Positions 1 through 11,357 of a stretch of 64,000 nucleotides of DNA are shown one piece after another. How positions within the stretch are numbered: the stretch's first letter is position 1; each line of letters begins with the position of its first letter. Origin of the DNA: Paludisphaera borealis (GTDB lineage Bacteria; Planctomycetota; Planctomycetia; Isosphaerales; Isosphaeraceae); assembly GCF_001956985.1 (NCBI RefSeq), contig NZ_CP019082.1, positions 6,448,001 to 6,512,000 of the forward strand, in the 5' to 3' direction. Position numbers and translations under genes: made by a program. A model generated the notes under the pieces. It was not told where the DNA came from and searched no databases. It worked only from the letters and a program-made list of their open reading frames with translations.

Positions 1-1
1 C

Positions 2-1708
2 GAGGCCAACCGGAAGATGTGGGCCCCGTGGGTCGTCATCATCGTCTTCGGCCTGGTCCTGGCCTTCACGCACTGGTTCTTGCAGGCGCCCCGCCCGGCC
101 GAAATGAGTCGGCTGTACGTGGGAACGCTGACGCTGCTCTGCTCGCTCTTGCTCACCTCGATGGTGACGATCCTCACGCCGATCAGCCTGCCGACCGACA
201 TCCAGCAGCAGACGATCTACACCGTCGTGACCAAACCGGTCCGCCGGCTTGAGATCATCTGGGGACGGATGATCGGCTACATGGCGCTGGTCACCGTGCT
301 CGTCGTCGTCTTCGGCGGCGTCAGCTTGATTTACCTCTGGCGGACCGTGGGTTTGACCATCGACGCGACCGAGGCGGCGGCCGTCAAGGCCGAGAAAGAG
401 AACCGCACCCGCGACCAGGCCCAGCTCAACGAACAAGCCCTTCAGCTCCGCTCGCGACTCCAGGCGCGGGTGCCGGTGATGGGCTCGCTGTCGTTCCTCG
501 ACTCGAAGGGGACGCCGCACGCGATGGGCATCGACGTCGGCCAGGAACAGTCGATGAAGGAGCCCCGCAGCCACATCGAAGGCGCGACCCCGGCGACGGC
601 CATCTGGCGGTACGGCATCGTCCCCGACCCGTTCTCGCCGGTCAACCGGCCGGTGATGCTCGACCGTCGCATCCCCGTCGACGACTTCCTCCCCCGCGGC
701 ACGGTCGAGGGAGAGCTGAACCGGACTTTCGAAATCAACCAGCAGATCGCCGCGGCCGAGCAGGCGAAGAGCCAGCCCAACATCCCCCCCGCGGAGGTCA
801 GCCGGCTCGACGGCGTCATCGCCCGCAACCGCGAGGAGCTCGAACGGGCCCAGCGCGAATACGAGGGGCTGAAGAAAAAGGCCGACGACCTTGATGCGGC
901 GGGCAAGGCCGACGAGGCCACCGCGTTGCACGCGCCGCCGGTCACCCTCGAGATGAGCTTCAACGTCTACCGGACGACGAAGGGCCGGGTCGGCGAGCCG
1001 GTCTACGCCGAAATCCAGGTGTCGAACCCCAACACGGGGGCTGAGTACAGCGACATCTTCCCGATCAAGGAATATTACACCAACCGTGTGATCATCCCGG
1101 AGTCGTCGATCCTGGCCGGCTCGTTCGGCACGTTGAAGATCGAAGTCCACTGCATGAGCCCGACCCAGTACCTGGGGATGGCCGAGAGCGACCTCTACTT
1201 GCTGTCGAGCTCGGGGAGCTTCGGGTTGAATTACATGAAGGGGCTGCTCGGGATCTGGCTTCAGGCCATGATTCTGACGGCCATCGGCGTGTTCGCCGGC
1301 ACCTTCCTGAGCTGGCCCGTGGCCTTGCTGACGACGATCGCCTTCTTCATCGCCGGCCAGCTCGCGTTCGGCTTCCTCGTCGATTTCACCAGGCAGGCGA
1401 TCCTCGGCGGCGGCCCGTTCGAGTCGCTGATTCGGCTCGTCACGCACGACAACCAGATGTCGGAACTCGCGCCCACGGCCGGCGTGGTGGTCGCCAAGAC
1501 GCTCGACTCGCTGGTCATGCCGGTGATGTCGATGCTGGTCTACGTCGTCCCCAACTTCCAGGCCCTCGACGTCAGTAACAGCGTGGCCGACGGCTTCGCG
1601 GTGAGCTGGAGCCTGATCATCGCGAACACCCTGCTCGCGCTGGCGTACGCCTTGCCGTTCTCGATCGCCGGATACTTCATCCTCAAGAATCGCGAGGTGG
1701 CCGCATGA
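2..1708 (+). CDS. ABC-2 type transporter permease, 5'-truncated by the window edge
   Basis: Integral membrane permease subunit, presumably exporting an unidentified substrate with an ATPase encoded upstream outside the window. The frame is open to the left edge, and the first ATG (position 17) falls directly before a membrane segment with no good Shine-Dalgarno site, so I treat the gene as partial. Visible order: three N-terminal hydrophobic helices (about residues 1-110 of the visible part) including the ABC-2-like region around TVVTKPVRRLEIIWGRMIGY, a large soluble extracytoplasmic domain with a coiled-coil stretch (about 120-400), then four C-terminal membrane helices. The stop overlaps the next start (ATGA), so the two genes are probably translationally coupled. 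Family assignment is by topology and the short conserved loop; substrate unknown. Confidence 0.75.
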   Translation, partial: EANRKMWAPWVVIIVFGLVLAFTHWFLQAPRPAEMSRLYVGTLTLLCSLLLTSMVTILTPISLPTDIQQQTIYTVVTKPVRRLEIIWGRMIGYMALVTVLVVVFGGVSLIYLWRTVGLTIDATEAAAVKAEKENRTRDQAQLNEQALQLRSRLQARVPVMGSLSFLDSKGTPHAMGIDVGQEQSMKEPRSHIEGATPATAIWRYGIVPDPFSPVNRPVMLDRRIPVDDFLPRGTVEGELNRTFEINQQIAAAEQAKSQPNIPPAEVSRLDGVIARNREELERAQREYEGLKKKADDLDAAGKADEATALHAPPVTLEMSFNVYRTTKGRVGEPVYAEIQVSNPNTGAEYSDIFPIKEYYTNRVIIPESSILAGSFGTLKIEVHCMSPTQYLGMAESDLYLLSSSGSFGLNYMKGLLGIWLQAMILTAIGVFAGTFLSWPVALLTTIAFFIAGQLAFGFLVDFTRQAILGGGPFESLIRLVTHDNQMSELAPTAGVVVAKTLDSLVMPVMSMLVYVVPNFQALDVSNSVADGFAVSWSLIIANTLLALAYALPFSIAGYFILKNREVAA

Positions 1709-3180
1709 GACCCTCCAACCAGACCAAGAAGATCATCTACGGACTGGTCATCGTCCTCATCTTCGGGTCGATGTATCCTTATACGAAGTGGCTCGACCAG
1801 GAGAAGAAGGACCGCGACCTCGGCGAGGCGGCGATCGGCCAGATCGACACCGGCAGCTTCATGATGAAGTTGTTCCTGCTCGGCGGCTTCCGCGGCATCG
1901 TCGCCAACTATCTCTGGATCCAGGCCGAAGACCACAAGAAGAACCACGACTGGGACCGCCTCAAGGCCACGGTCGACCTGATCACCAAGCTCCAGCCCCA
2001 CTTCCTGTCGATCTGGACGTTCCAGGGGTGGAACCTCGCCTACAACGTCTCCGTCGAATGGGACGCGCCGGAAGACAAGTACGAGTGGATCAAGCAGGGG
2101 ATCAAGTTCGTCCAGCAGGGGGTCGAGCACAACAAGCGGTCGCCCGACCTGATCTGGGACACCGCCTGGTTCTACTATCACAAGCTCGGCTTCGCCGACG
2201 AGGCGATCATCCTCCGCCGCCTCTTCCGTGACGACGAGGACGAGGCGTTCAAGACGTACATCGATCCGGAAACCAACGTGAAGGTCGTCAAGGGCGACAA
2301 CTTCCAGCTCGGCTACGGCTGGTTCAGCCGGGCGATCGCCCTGGTCGATGAAGGCGGCACCCGCCTCAACAGCGGGACCGCCGACACCATCCAGTACATC
2401 GACCCGTCCCCGCAGCGGAAGGGAAGGGCCGACGACATCGCCTTCCGGTCGATGCCGTCGCACGCCCAGACGCACTACGCCGTCGCGTTGGAAAAGATGA
2501 GCATCGCCGGCGTCGAGGCCACCTTCGGCGAGGTCGCCAAGGCTGAATGGGCCCGGGCGCTTAGGCAATGGGAGACTTTCGGCCGGCACACCTTCCTGTC
2601 GCACAACGAGATCCCCCGCAACGGCAAGCTCGAGCGCGACAACGTCCAGCTCGACGACGCGACCAACCCCGAGAAGTACAAGACGCTCAACGAGAACGCC
2701 CAGTACTGGACCGACCGCTGGGCGAGCCAGATGAATTACCGGTACTGGAAAGAGCGTTGCCAGGCCGAGATGACCCAGCTCGGCGTCACGGCGCGGCAAC
2801 TCTTCTACGAGGGCACGAAAGCCTACAAGACCGGCGACTTCGGCCAGGCCTCGACCAAGTTCAAGGAAGGCCTGGCGATCTGGAAGGACAACCTCAAGAA
2901 CTATCCGGTCTATCGTGACGACGACCTCAACAAGAAGGACACCGGTCTGGTCGTCAAGCGATACGTCCGGGTACTCCGCCAGCTCGGAGAACCGGTTCCC
3001 GAGGACTTCCCGTTCAAGGAACTGCTCGCCGACGCCGAGGCCGACACGACGCTCGACCCGTTCGACGCCGTCGAGATGCTCGGCGTGGGGGGGGAAGCCG
3101 GCGGCAAGCCGCCTACGGCTCCGACGCGTCCGGCGGCGCCCAAGCCCGCCGCGGCTCCCGCGGCGAAAGCGGCCGACTAA
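1705..3180 (+). CDS. membrane-anchored helical-repeat (TPR-like) protein, unknown function
   Basis: 491-residue protein with an N-terminal signal anchor (residues 9-25, IIYGLVIVLIFGSMYPY) and a long soluble, mainly helical part rich in aromatic residues. Segments such as LIWDTAWFYYHKLGFADEA and QLFYEGTKAYKTGDFGQA look like degenerate tetratricopeptide helices. The tail (about 460-491) is Ala/Pro-rich and disordered. It starts inside the stop codon of the ABC permease, which suggests it works with that transporter, for example as a periplasm-facing partner. I recognise this as a conserved planctomycete-type hypothetical but can give no biochemical role. Confidence 0.7.
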   Translation: MRPSNQTKKIIYGLVIVLIFGSMYPYTKWLDQEKKDRDLGEAAIGQIDTGSFMMKLFLLGGFRGIVANYLWIQAEDHKKNHDWDRLKATVDLITKLQPHFLSIWTFQGWNLAYNVSVEWDAPEDKYEWIKQGIKFVQQGVEHNKRSPDLIWDTAWFYYHKLGFADEAIILRRLFRDDEDEAFKTYIDPETNVKVVKGDNFQLGYGWFSRAIALVDEGGTRLNSGTADTIQYIDPSPQRKGRADDIAFRSMPSHAQTHYAVALEKMSIAGVEATFGEVAKAEWARALRQWETFGRHTFLSHNEIPRNGKLERDNVQLDDATNPEKYKTLNENAQYWTDRWASQMNYRYWKERCQAEMTQLGVTARQLFYEGTKAYKTGDFGQASTKFKEGLAIWKDNLKNYPVYRDDDLNKKDTGLVVKRYVRVLRQLGEPVPEDFPFKELLADAEADTTLDPFDAVEMLGVGGEAGGKPPTAPTRPAAPKPAAAPAAKAAD

Positions 3181-3222
3181 GGTCCGCCCCGCGCTTTCCT
3201 ACGCTTTCCCAGATTATCCATC

Positions 3223-3259
3223 CCGGCTCCAGACTCCGTCCTCGGGGTCTCGGAGCCGG
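3223..3259 (+). terminator. stem-loop after the permease/TPR operon
   Basis: Inverted repeat with 8-bp outer arms (CCGGCTCC / GGAGCCGG) extended by GAC/GTC pairs. It lies 43 bp after the stop codon at 3180 and before mqnD. No T-run follows, so it may be a weak or Rho-assisted terminator or simply a secondary structure. Confidence 0.35.
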
Positions 3260-3334
3260 TGCATTTCTCGACCCGGACGCCGCCCCGCGCCTGCATGGTG
3301 AAGCGTCCGAAGTTTTGTCCGAAAGAGGCCGACG

Positions 3335-4183
3335 ATGAGTACTGGCGACGAGAAGATCATCCGGGTCGGACACAGCCCCGACTCCGACGACGCGTTCATG
3401 TTCTACGCCTTGACGCACGACCGGCTCGACACCGGCGGGCTCCGTTTCGTGCACCAGCTCGAAGACATCGAAACGCTCAACAAGCGCGCCCTCGCGGGTG
3501 AGCTGGAAGTTTCGGCGGTCAGCATCCATGCGTTCGCCTACCTGACCGACCGTTATGCGCTGCTGGCGTCGGGTGCCAGCATGGGAGAGCGGTACGGGCC
3601 GACCCTGGTCACCCGCGAGCCGGCGACCCTCGATCAGCTTAAGGGCCGGACGATCGCGATCCCGGGCAAGTTGACGTCGGCCTACCTGGCGCTCCAGCTT
3701 TGCCTGGGCAAGGACGTGCCGGTGGTCGTGATGCCGTTCGACGAGATCCTGCCGGCCGTGGCGAAGGGTGAGGTCGACGCCGGGCTCCTGATCCACGAAG
3801 GCCAGCTTTTCTACGGCGAGCGCGGGCTCCATTGCGTGCTCGACTTCGGCCAGTGGTGGTACGACCAGACGAAGCTTCCCTTGCCGCTGGGGGGCAACGT
3901 CGTCCGCCGCGACCTGGGCGACGCCCTCGTGCTGAAGATCGCCTCGCTGTTGAAGCAGAGCATCCAGTACGCGCTCGACCATCGCCAGGAGGCGCTCGAG
4001 TACGCGCTCACGTACGCCCGCGACCTCGACCCCGCCCTCGCCGACCGCTTCGTCGGCATGTACGTCAACCACCGGACGGTCGATTACGGGCCGGAAGGAC
4101 GCGAGGCGGTCCGCCTCTTCCTGGACCGCGGCGCGAACTTGGGTTTAGTCCCGGGGCCGCTTGACATACAATTTGTGGGATGA
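3335..4183 (+). CDS. mqnD: 1,4-dihydroxy-6-naphthoate synthase (futalosine pathway)
   Basis: 282 residues, normal for MqnD. The enzyme converts cyclic dehypoxanthinylfutalosine to 1,4-dihydroxy-6-naphthoate, a late step of the alternative (futalosine) menaquinone route in the cytoplasm. The fold is a periplasmic-binding-protein type II. The N-terminal motif VGHSPDSDDAFMFYAL, the ExSAVSIHAFAY segment, GPTLVTREP, and the substrate-loop region DAGLLIHEGQLFY are family hallmarks. Start ATG at 3335 has GAGG (3325-3328) six bases upstream. No other mqn gene lies in the window. The closely related MqnA family is an alternative, but the N-terminal SPDSDDAF motif favours MqnD. Confidence 0.88.
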   Translation: MSTGDEKIIRVGHSPDSDDAFMFYALTHDRLDTGGLRFVHQLEDIETLNKRALAGELEVSAVSIHAFAYLTDRYALLASGASMGERYGPTLVTREPATLDQLKGRTIAIPGKLTSAYLALQLCLGKDVPVVVMPFDEILPAVAKGEVDAGLLIHEGQLFYGERGLHCVLDFGQWWYDQTKLPLPLGGNVVRRDLGDALVLKIASLLKQSIQYALDHRQEALEYALTYARDLDPALADRFVGMYVNHRTVDYGPEGREAVRLFLDRGANLGLVPGPLDIQFVG

Positions 4184-4186
4184 TCC

Positions 4187-4245
4187 CGAGAACGAGGCCG
4201 GACCGAGCCCCTGGGGCTCGGCTGGTCCCATTCGCCTCGTCCTCG
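4187..4245 (+). terminator. nested stem-loop between mqnD and acnA
   Basis: Outer arms 4187-4198 and 4234-4245 (CGAGAACGAGGC against GCCTCGTCCTCG) enclose a perfect 9-bp inner hairpin, CCGAGCCCC / GGGGCTCGG, at 4203-4221. It begins three bases after the mqnD stop and could terminate or attenuate read-through into acnA. The end of the structure (GTCCTCGCAATGACG) resembles the edge of a dispersed palindromic repeat, so it may be a repeat remnant. Confidence 0.45.
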
Positions 4246-4310
4246 CAATGACGCGATGGAGTCTCAGCCCGGATCGGCGTGAGACCCAGTTTGCTTGAAG
4301 GGACGGGGCG

Positions 4311-7028
<2,718 letters not shown>

Positions 7029-7037
7029 GTAAAGCGA

Positions 7038-7075
7038 AAAGCCAGACGCGCGACATCCGCCGCGCGTCTGGCTTT
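7038..7075 (+). terminator. bidirectional Rho-independent terminator
   Basis: Perfect 15-bp inverted repeat: AAAGCCAGACGCGCG (7038-7052) and CGCGCGTCTGGCTTT (7061-7075) with an 8-nt loop. It sits between the convergent acnA (stop 7028) and the thioredoxin-like gene (stop 7141) and has A/T edges in both directions, so it can terminate both. Confidence 0.85.
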
Positions 7076-7140
7076 CCAAACCGATCGGGAACGGGATCAC
7101 GGGCGGAAGGTCGAGAGTCGGTCTTCCGCCCTTGAATCCA

Positions 7141-8406
7141 TCAGCGCGACGCGGTGCTGTTCTCCGACAGCAGTTTCTCGATCGTCTCGGTGAACTCCTT
7201 CTTGAGTTCCGTATTCAGCTCGGCGCTCGCCGGGCTGGCGAAGCCGGCGTGGATCTGCTTCACCAGGCCGTCGCGGCCGATGAAGAACGTGGCCGGCCAG
7301 GTGTTGAGGTTGACCGCCTGCGGCACCTTGGTCCACATCTCCAGCGGCGCCCCGGCGATCAGGTAGGGGTACTCGACGCCGTAGTGCTTCACGAACGCGC
7401 GAACGCGCTTGTAATTCTGCTCCTGTTGCTCGTTCTCCTCGAAATCGAGGGCGACGACCTCAAGGCCCTGGTCGCGATACTTCTTGTGCAGCTCGACGAG
7501 GTACTGGGCCTCGTCGTGGCAGTTCGGGCACCAGGTGCCGGTGACGACGGCGACCACGACCTTGCCCTTGAACTTCGCGTCCTCGCTCGAATAGACCTTG
7601 CCGTCGACGTCCGGAAACTGGAACTTGAACCGCTCGCTGGCGTTGCGGACGGTCGTGTGCTTGAGCGGGTCGGTCGGCTCGGGAAGCCCCTTCGCCCGCG
7701 CGTCGGCGGGACGGTACGCAACGTACTTGAGGTACGTCTTGTCGGTCTCGCCACTCTTGGTCAAAAACTTGGCGTAGGTGCTGTGCAGGGTCAGGTCCAG
7801 GGTGCCGTCCTTGGTGGGGACCAAGTCGAGGCGAAGGACCTTCGAGCCCGCGAACAGACTCAGGATGAACTTGCCGTCCTGATAACGCCCCTTGAGGCCG
7901 CCGGTGTCGCCGTCGATCCGGAGGATCGTGGCCGCGGCCTCGTCGCCCTTCTGATGAATGATCAATCGCCAGGCCTTTTCGCCTTTCGCGCTCTCGTGGG
8001 GAATCTCCCACTGGCCGTCGATCGAGGGAACGTCCTTCGCGGCCACGACGGGCTTGTTCGAGGGCCGCACCGCCGAGAACTCGTGAACGTAGCCTCCTTC
8101 GCGGCCGGCGTTCGAGTACGCGCCCTCGATCCGGCCGTCCTTGATCGTCCCTTTGAGCTTGCCGAGGAAGTGGTCGAACTTGAGGACGAACGTGTCGCCC
8201 TCGAGTTTCCCGCTCGTGGAGTGCACGGGTACGTCGCCGTCGAACAACGTCCCCTTGAAGTTCTCGCCTTCTCCCGAGAACTCGACCTTGAACGGCACGT
8301 CGACTTCGCCGATGGAGGACTTCGCCTCCCAGACGCCGTCGATGGTGCCTGCTTGAGCAACGGCCGAGGTCGCGACCACGGCCAACACGGACAACAGACG
8401 CTTCAT
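7141..8406 (-). CDS. secreted TlpA-like thioredoxin-fold protein
   Basis: 421 residues with a Sec signal peptide (MKRLLSVLAVVATSAVAQA, cleavage after AQA). Residues about 20-240 form a beta-rich N-terminal half of unknown function with two related segments (DGVWEAKSS... and DGQWEIPHES...). Residues about 265-420 are a TlpA/redoxin domain with active site WCPNCHDE and cis-proline region NTWPATFFIGRDG. The protein is expected to be a periplasmic thiol-disulfide reductase. AAGGA lies nine bases before the ATG. It is the last gene of a leftward group of small secreted proteins. Confidence 0.85.
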   Translation of the reverse strand: MKRLLSVLAVVATSAVAQAGTIDGVWEAKSSIGEVDVPFKVEFSGEGENFKGTLFDGDVPVHSTSGKLEGDTFVLKFDHFLGKLKGTIKDGRIEGAYSNAGREGGYVHEFSAVRPSNKPVVAAKDVPSIDGQWEIPHESAKGEKAWRLIIHQKGDEAAATILRIDGDTGGLKGRYQDGKFILSLFAGSKVLRLDLVPTKDGTLDLTLHSTYAKFLTKSGETDKTYLKYVAYRPADARAKGLPEPTDPLKHTTVRNASERFKFQFPDVDGKVYSSEDAKFKGKVVVAVVTGTWCPNCHDEAQYLVELHKKYRDQGLEVVALDFEENEQQEQNYKRVRAFVKHYGVEYPYLIAGAPLEMWTKVPQAVNLNTWPATFFIGRDGLVKQIHAGFASPASAELNTELKKEFTETIEKLLSENSTASR

Positions 8407-8615
8407 CAGGTGAATTCCTTACATTAGGGACTCGTCGCTTCGACCATCCGGACTGCCTCGGATCCGAAGGGCGGTCCAAGCGGCGAAGTCCAGATTGCTG
8501 GAAAATCGATCGCCGTGAGGCGGAAGCCGGACACATCTATCGCGCCGGCGGCCAGGCCCGCCGGACGCCTCCATCTGCATCGTCGACCTGGTTTGGGGAT
8601 GGCTTCGAGCACGAT

Positions 8616-9446
8616 TCAAGACTTCACGCGGTGGTAGACCAGAAGCGTCCGTCCGCTGCCCGCCGGCGCGGAGAACGAGGTCGGCCGCGGCTTGCCGGGC
8701 TGGGCGAGAACCTCGGTATAGACGTCACCCTCGATCTTGTAGACGCCCAGGATCGACGCCGATGCGTCGCGGGCCGACTCGGGCGTCAGATCCACGGTCG
8801 CGGGCTTCGCGGCAGCGTCCCACGACTTGCGCCCCTTGACGGCGACCTCGAAGGTCGTGGTCGCGTCCTCGCCTTGGACCGTCCTCGAAGCGTGAACGGG
8901 TGTGGATTCGCCGTTAAATTCGACCTCGGTGAGTTCCCAGGTTCCTTCGATCGCCTTGGCGTCGTCGGCCGGAGCGGGTTTGGGCGACTCGCCCGTCCGC
9001 TTCCACACCGAGCGGCGATATCCCGAATTCGGCCGGGTGGCGAAGTCGGAGGGCCGAGGCGTTCCGGGACGCGCGAAGTTCTCCGTGATCACGTCGCCTT
9101 CGATCTTGTAGATTCCGGGCGAGGCCTTCCCCTCGTCGGGCGCCTCGATCCGGACCCAGTCGATGGTCCTGGGCTTACTGGCGGAATTCAGCTTCAGCTT
9201 GTGACGAATCGCCCCTCGCAGCGAACTGGTGTAGCCCTCGCTCTCATGGGACAGCTCGCCTCCTCGGTAGAGGGTCGTCTCCCCGTCGACTTCGGACCGG
9301 ACCAGCGTCCAGGTTCCCTCGACCCCGGCGGGGACTTCGGCGGCGTGCGCCCGTTCGTACGACGTCCCGGCGATCAGCATCGTGGCCGTCGCGCCAGCCC
9401 ATATCAGGCGGCGGACGCGGCTCGGCAAACGTTGGATGGAAGACAT
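8616..9446 (-). CDS. secreted protein with two TIGR03067-type domains
   Basis: 276 residues. Signal peptide in the first about 35 residues (LIWAGATATMLIAGTSYERAHA). Two tandem copies of a planctomycete-type domain begin GVEGTWTLVRSEVDGET and AIEGTWELTEVEFNGES, each followed by a P-(K/A)-T-(I/V)-D stretch and LGVYKIEGD or PGIYKIEGD. This layout is that of TIGR03067, a family of unknown function common in planctomycetes. AAGGAG precedes the ATG. It lies between the DUF1559 gene and the thioredoxin-like gene on the same strand. Confidence 0.8.
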   Translation of the reverse strand: MSSIQRLPSRVRRLIWAGATATMLIAGTSYERAHAAEVPAGVEGTWTLVRSEVDGETTLYRGGELSHESEGYTSSLRGAIRHKLKLNSASKPRTIDWVRIEAPDEGKASPGIYKIEGDVITENFARPGTPRPSDFATRPNSGYRRSVWKRTGESPKPAPADDAKAIEGTWELTEVEFNGESTPVHASRTVQGEDATTTFEVAVKGRKSWDAAAKPATVDLTPESARDASASILGVYKIEGDVYTEVLAQPGKPRPTSFSAPAGSGRTLLVYHRVKS

Positions 9447-9475
9447 TGGCGGAACGCTCCTTGGTCAAAACGGGA

Positions 9476-10534
9476 TCAGTAAGCGTCAGAGCTGACGACT
9501 TCGCCGCCGGCCTTCGTGGAGAGCGCCTGGTACACGCCGAATGACGTGCCGGGCTTGAGCGCGAACGTCGCGTAGGGGGGGCTCAGGATGGTCTGAACCA
9601 CGTTGCTCGGAGCGTCCTGGTGGGTGCCGTCGAGGGGCCACGAATTGATCGAGTCCTTGACGAACCGCACCGAGCCGTCGCAGAAGGCGTAGTTCACCCC
9701 GCCGGGGTGGTTGCTCGACGCCGAGATCAGGAAGGTCGACTCAGGATAGTTGTAGTTCTTGTAGAGGTCGTCGACGTCGGTGCGCTTGGGGTTGGGCGGA
9801 TACATCGTGTTCTGGATCGTGTCGCCGTAGTTGCCGGCCATCCACCAGTGGAATCCCGACTGGTCGGACTCGTTGAGCTTGCCGTACGCGCCCTCGCCGA
9901 ACAGGAACGTGTTGCTCGTCCCGTCGCTGATGGAAGCGATCGACGTATTGCTGTAGAGGTGGATCACCCCCAGGGCGTTCGACTTGAAGGCCGGGTAGTT
10001 CGGCTCGGCGGCGGGGTCCGGACCGATCGGCGGGTTGGTCCAGGGTCCGCTTACGCCTCGATAACTGGTCCGGCCGACGAGGAAGTTCACGAAGGTCGGC
10101 GGATAGTTGATAGCCGGCGGGTCGCTGATCTTGGGATCGCTGGGGCAATAGAGAGCGGAGATCTTCGCGGCCAGAACCGTCGTATTGGCGGGCTCGGTGT
10201 ATCGGACGAGGCTGTTGTACGCGTTGAATACGTTGCCTTGCTCGATGAACTGCGAGAGACCGACGAGCACCCCTTTCTCCCACGTCGTCTGCTGGCCGGC
10301 CCAGTTGAAATAACCGCCGATGGGCAGCGTGTTGTGAACGCTCAGATAGTTGTGGGACGCGAGCCCGAGCTGCTTGAGGTTGTTCGTGCACTGGGCTCGA
10401 CGGGCCGCCTCGCGGGCCGACTGGACCGCGGGCAGCAAGAGCGCGATCAAGACGGCGATGATCGCGATCACCACCAGCAACTCGATCAGAGTGAAACCTC
10501 GATCGAGGGTCTTGCCTGAGTTGTACATCTTCAT
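9476..10534 (-). CDS. DUF1559 pseudopilin-like protein
   Basis: 352 residues from the chosen start. It has a type IV prepilin-like N-terminus: the cleavage motif around [21 protein letters not shown] followed by [17 protein letters not shown], the signature of DUF1559 planctomycete proteins. The C-terminal [18 protein letters not shown] motif (a PilE-like H-X9-DG-type end) is intact. An ATG nine bases upstream (10543) touches the AGGAG, whereas the ATG at 10534 has AGGAG at nine bases, so I prefer the latter. Such proteins are probably processed by a prepilin peptidase and exported, but their function is not established. Confidence 0.9.
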   Translation of the reverse strand: MKMYNSGKTLDRGFTLIELLVVIAIIAVLIALLLPAVQSAREAARRAQCTNNLKQLGLASHNYLSVHNTLPIGGYFNWAGQQTTWEKGVLVGLSQFIEQGNVFNAYNSLVRYTEPANTTVLAAKISALYCPSDPKISDPPAINYPPTFVNFLVGRTSYRGVSGPWTNPPIGPDPAAEPNYPAFKSNALGVIHLYSNTSIASISDGTSNTFLFGEGAYGKLNESDQSGFHWWMAGNYGDTIQNTMYPPNPKRTDVDDLYKNYNYPESTFLISASSNHPGGVNYAFCDGSVRFVKDSINSWPLDGTHQDAPSNVVQTILSPPYATFALKPGTSFGVYQALSTKAGGEVVSSDAY

Positions 10535-10666
10535 TCCTGACATCTCCTGATAAAGCGTGGGCCTTCACCGATGAGGGCGCGCAGAGCGAACCTCGATCCC
10601 GATCGGGACCGTCGTGCGTCGTTCGCGAAAACCATCGTCCGCCGCGCCCTGGCGCGAATCGGATCG

Positions 10667-10900
10667 TTATTTGCCGAATTTAGGATCCAGGAATTGCGCC
10701 GGCCGGGTCCGAGGACCGCGAGCCTTGCCGTTCGTCTTCGTCGCCGAAACCAACTTGGAAGCCGTCGGACCGGCTTCCGCGATCAAGGTCGGCGAATCAG
10801 CGGGCGCGACGCTTGTCGATGAGCCGCAGCCCATCAACAACAACAACACCAACCCCAGACCCAGCCCACGCGGAATGTCTTCATGACGCAAGAACCTCAT
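10667..10900 (-). CDS. small lipoprotein next to the DUF1559 gene
   Basis: 77 residues. A lipoprotein signal peptide is clear: hydrophobic GLGLVLLLLMGC with lipobox LLMGC, Cys at about residue 25, then a short Ser/Ala/Pro-rich mature part ending in LDPKFGK. GAGGTG precedes the start. Small lipoproteins of this type often sit beside DUF1559 genes in planctomycetes, and here it is directly upstream on the same strand. Function unknown. Confidence 0.7.
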   Translation of the reverse strand: MRFLRHEDIPRGLGLGLVLLLLMGCGSSTSVAPADSPTLIAEAGPTASKLVSATKTNGKARGPRTRPAQFLDPKFGK

Positions 10901-11357
10901 GATCGATCACCTCTTTCGCATCCGCTCCACTTCGATTCCCGCTCCCGGCGCGTACGACGAAGCCAGTGAAACCCGCCCTCGTCTCGAAATGAAACACGGC
11001 GTCCTGTGTCAGGTCATTACTGCTTCGGCCGAATTCATATCAAACCTATAGGCGCAATAGAGAATGTCAAGCAACAAATTCTCGAATCGCTCGTTTTCTT
11101 GAGTCGGCATGAGTCGACGATGATCCTGGATACCCCATGCGGGCCTATCCGAACGAGCGATCGAGAAATCTTGAATCAGCGGGACGGCCGCTCTTGACAC
11201 AATTCCTATTTTGTCGATAGACATTACCAATGATCAATGATTGGCTTCTTGTTCCGCGATGTCGTCTGGAACCGGCACTGAGATTTTCGAGACGCGTCCG
11301 AGCCTGGCCCCGGGGGCGTCCAAGGTCGAACGCCCTGGTTTGAGGAGATGCACAGCG
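10901..11357. other. divergent intergenic region, relatively AT-rich
   Basis: About 450 bp between the leftward lipoprotein gene and the rightward haem-protein gene. It is visibly less GC-rich than the flanking genes and holds a candidate rightward promoter (11194-11221) and one stray copy of the ATTGGCTTCTT motif (11240-11250) that resembles the array at 59.9-60.4 kb. I see no convincing short gene. Confidence 0.5.
11194..11221 (+). promoter_or_regulatory. candidate sigma70-type promoter of the CxxCH protein gene
   Basis: TTGACA (11194-11199), 16-bp spacer, GATAGA (11216-11221). The -35 box is a perfect consensus match and the -10 box matches three of six positions. It lies about 137 bp before the start at 11358. 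Sequence match only. Confidence 0.3.
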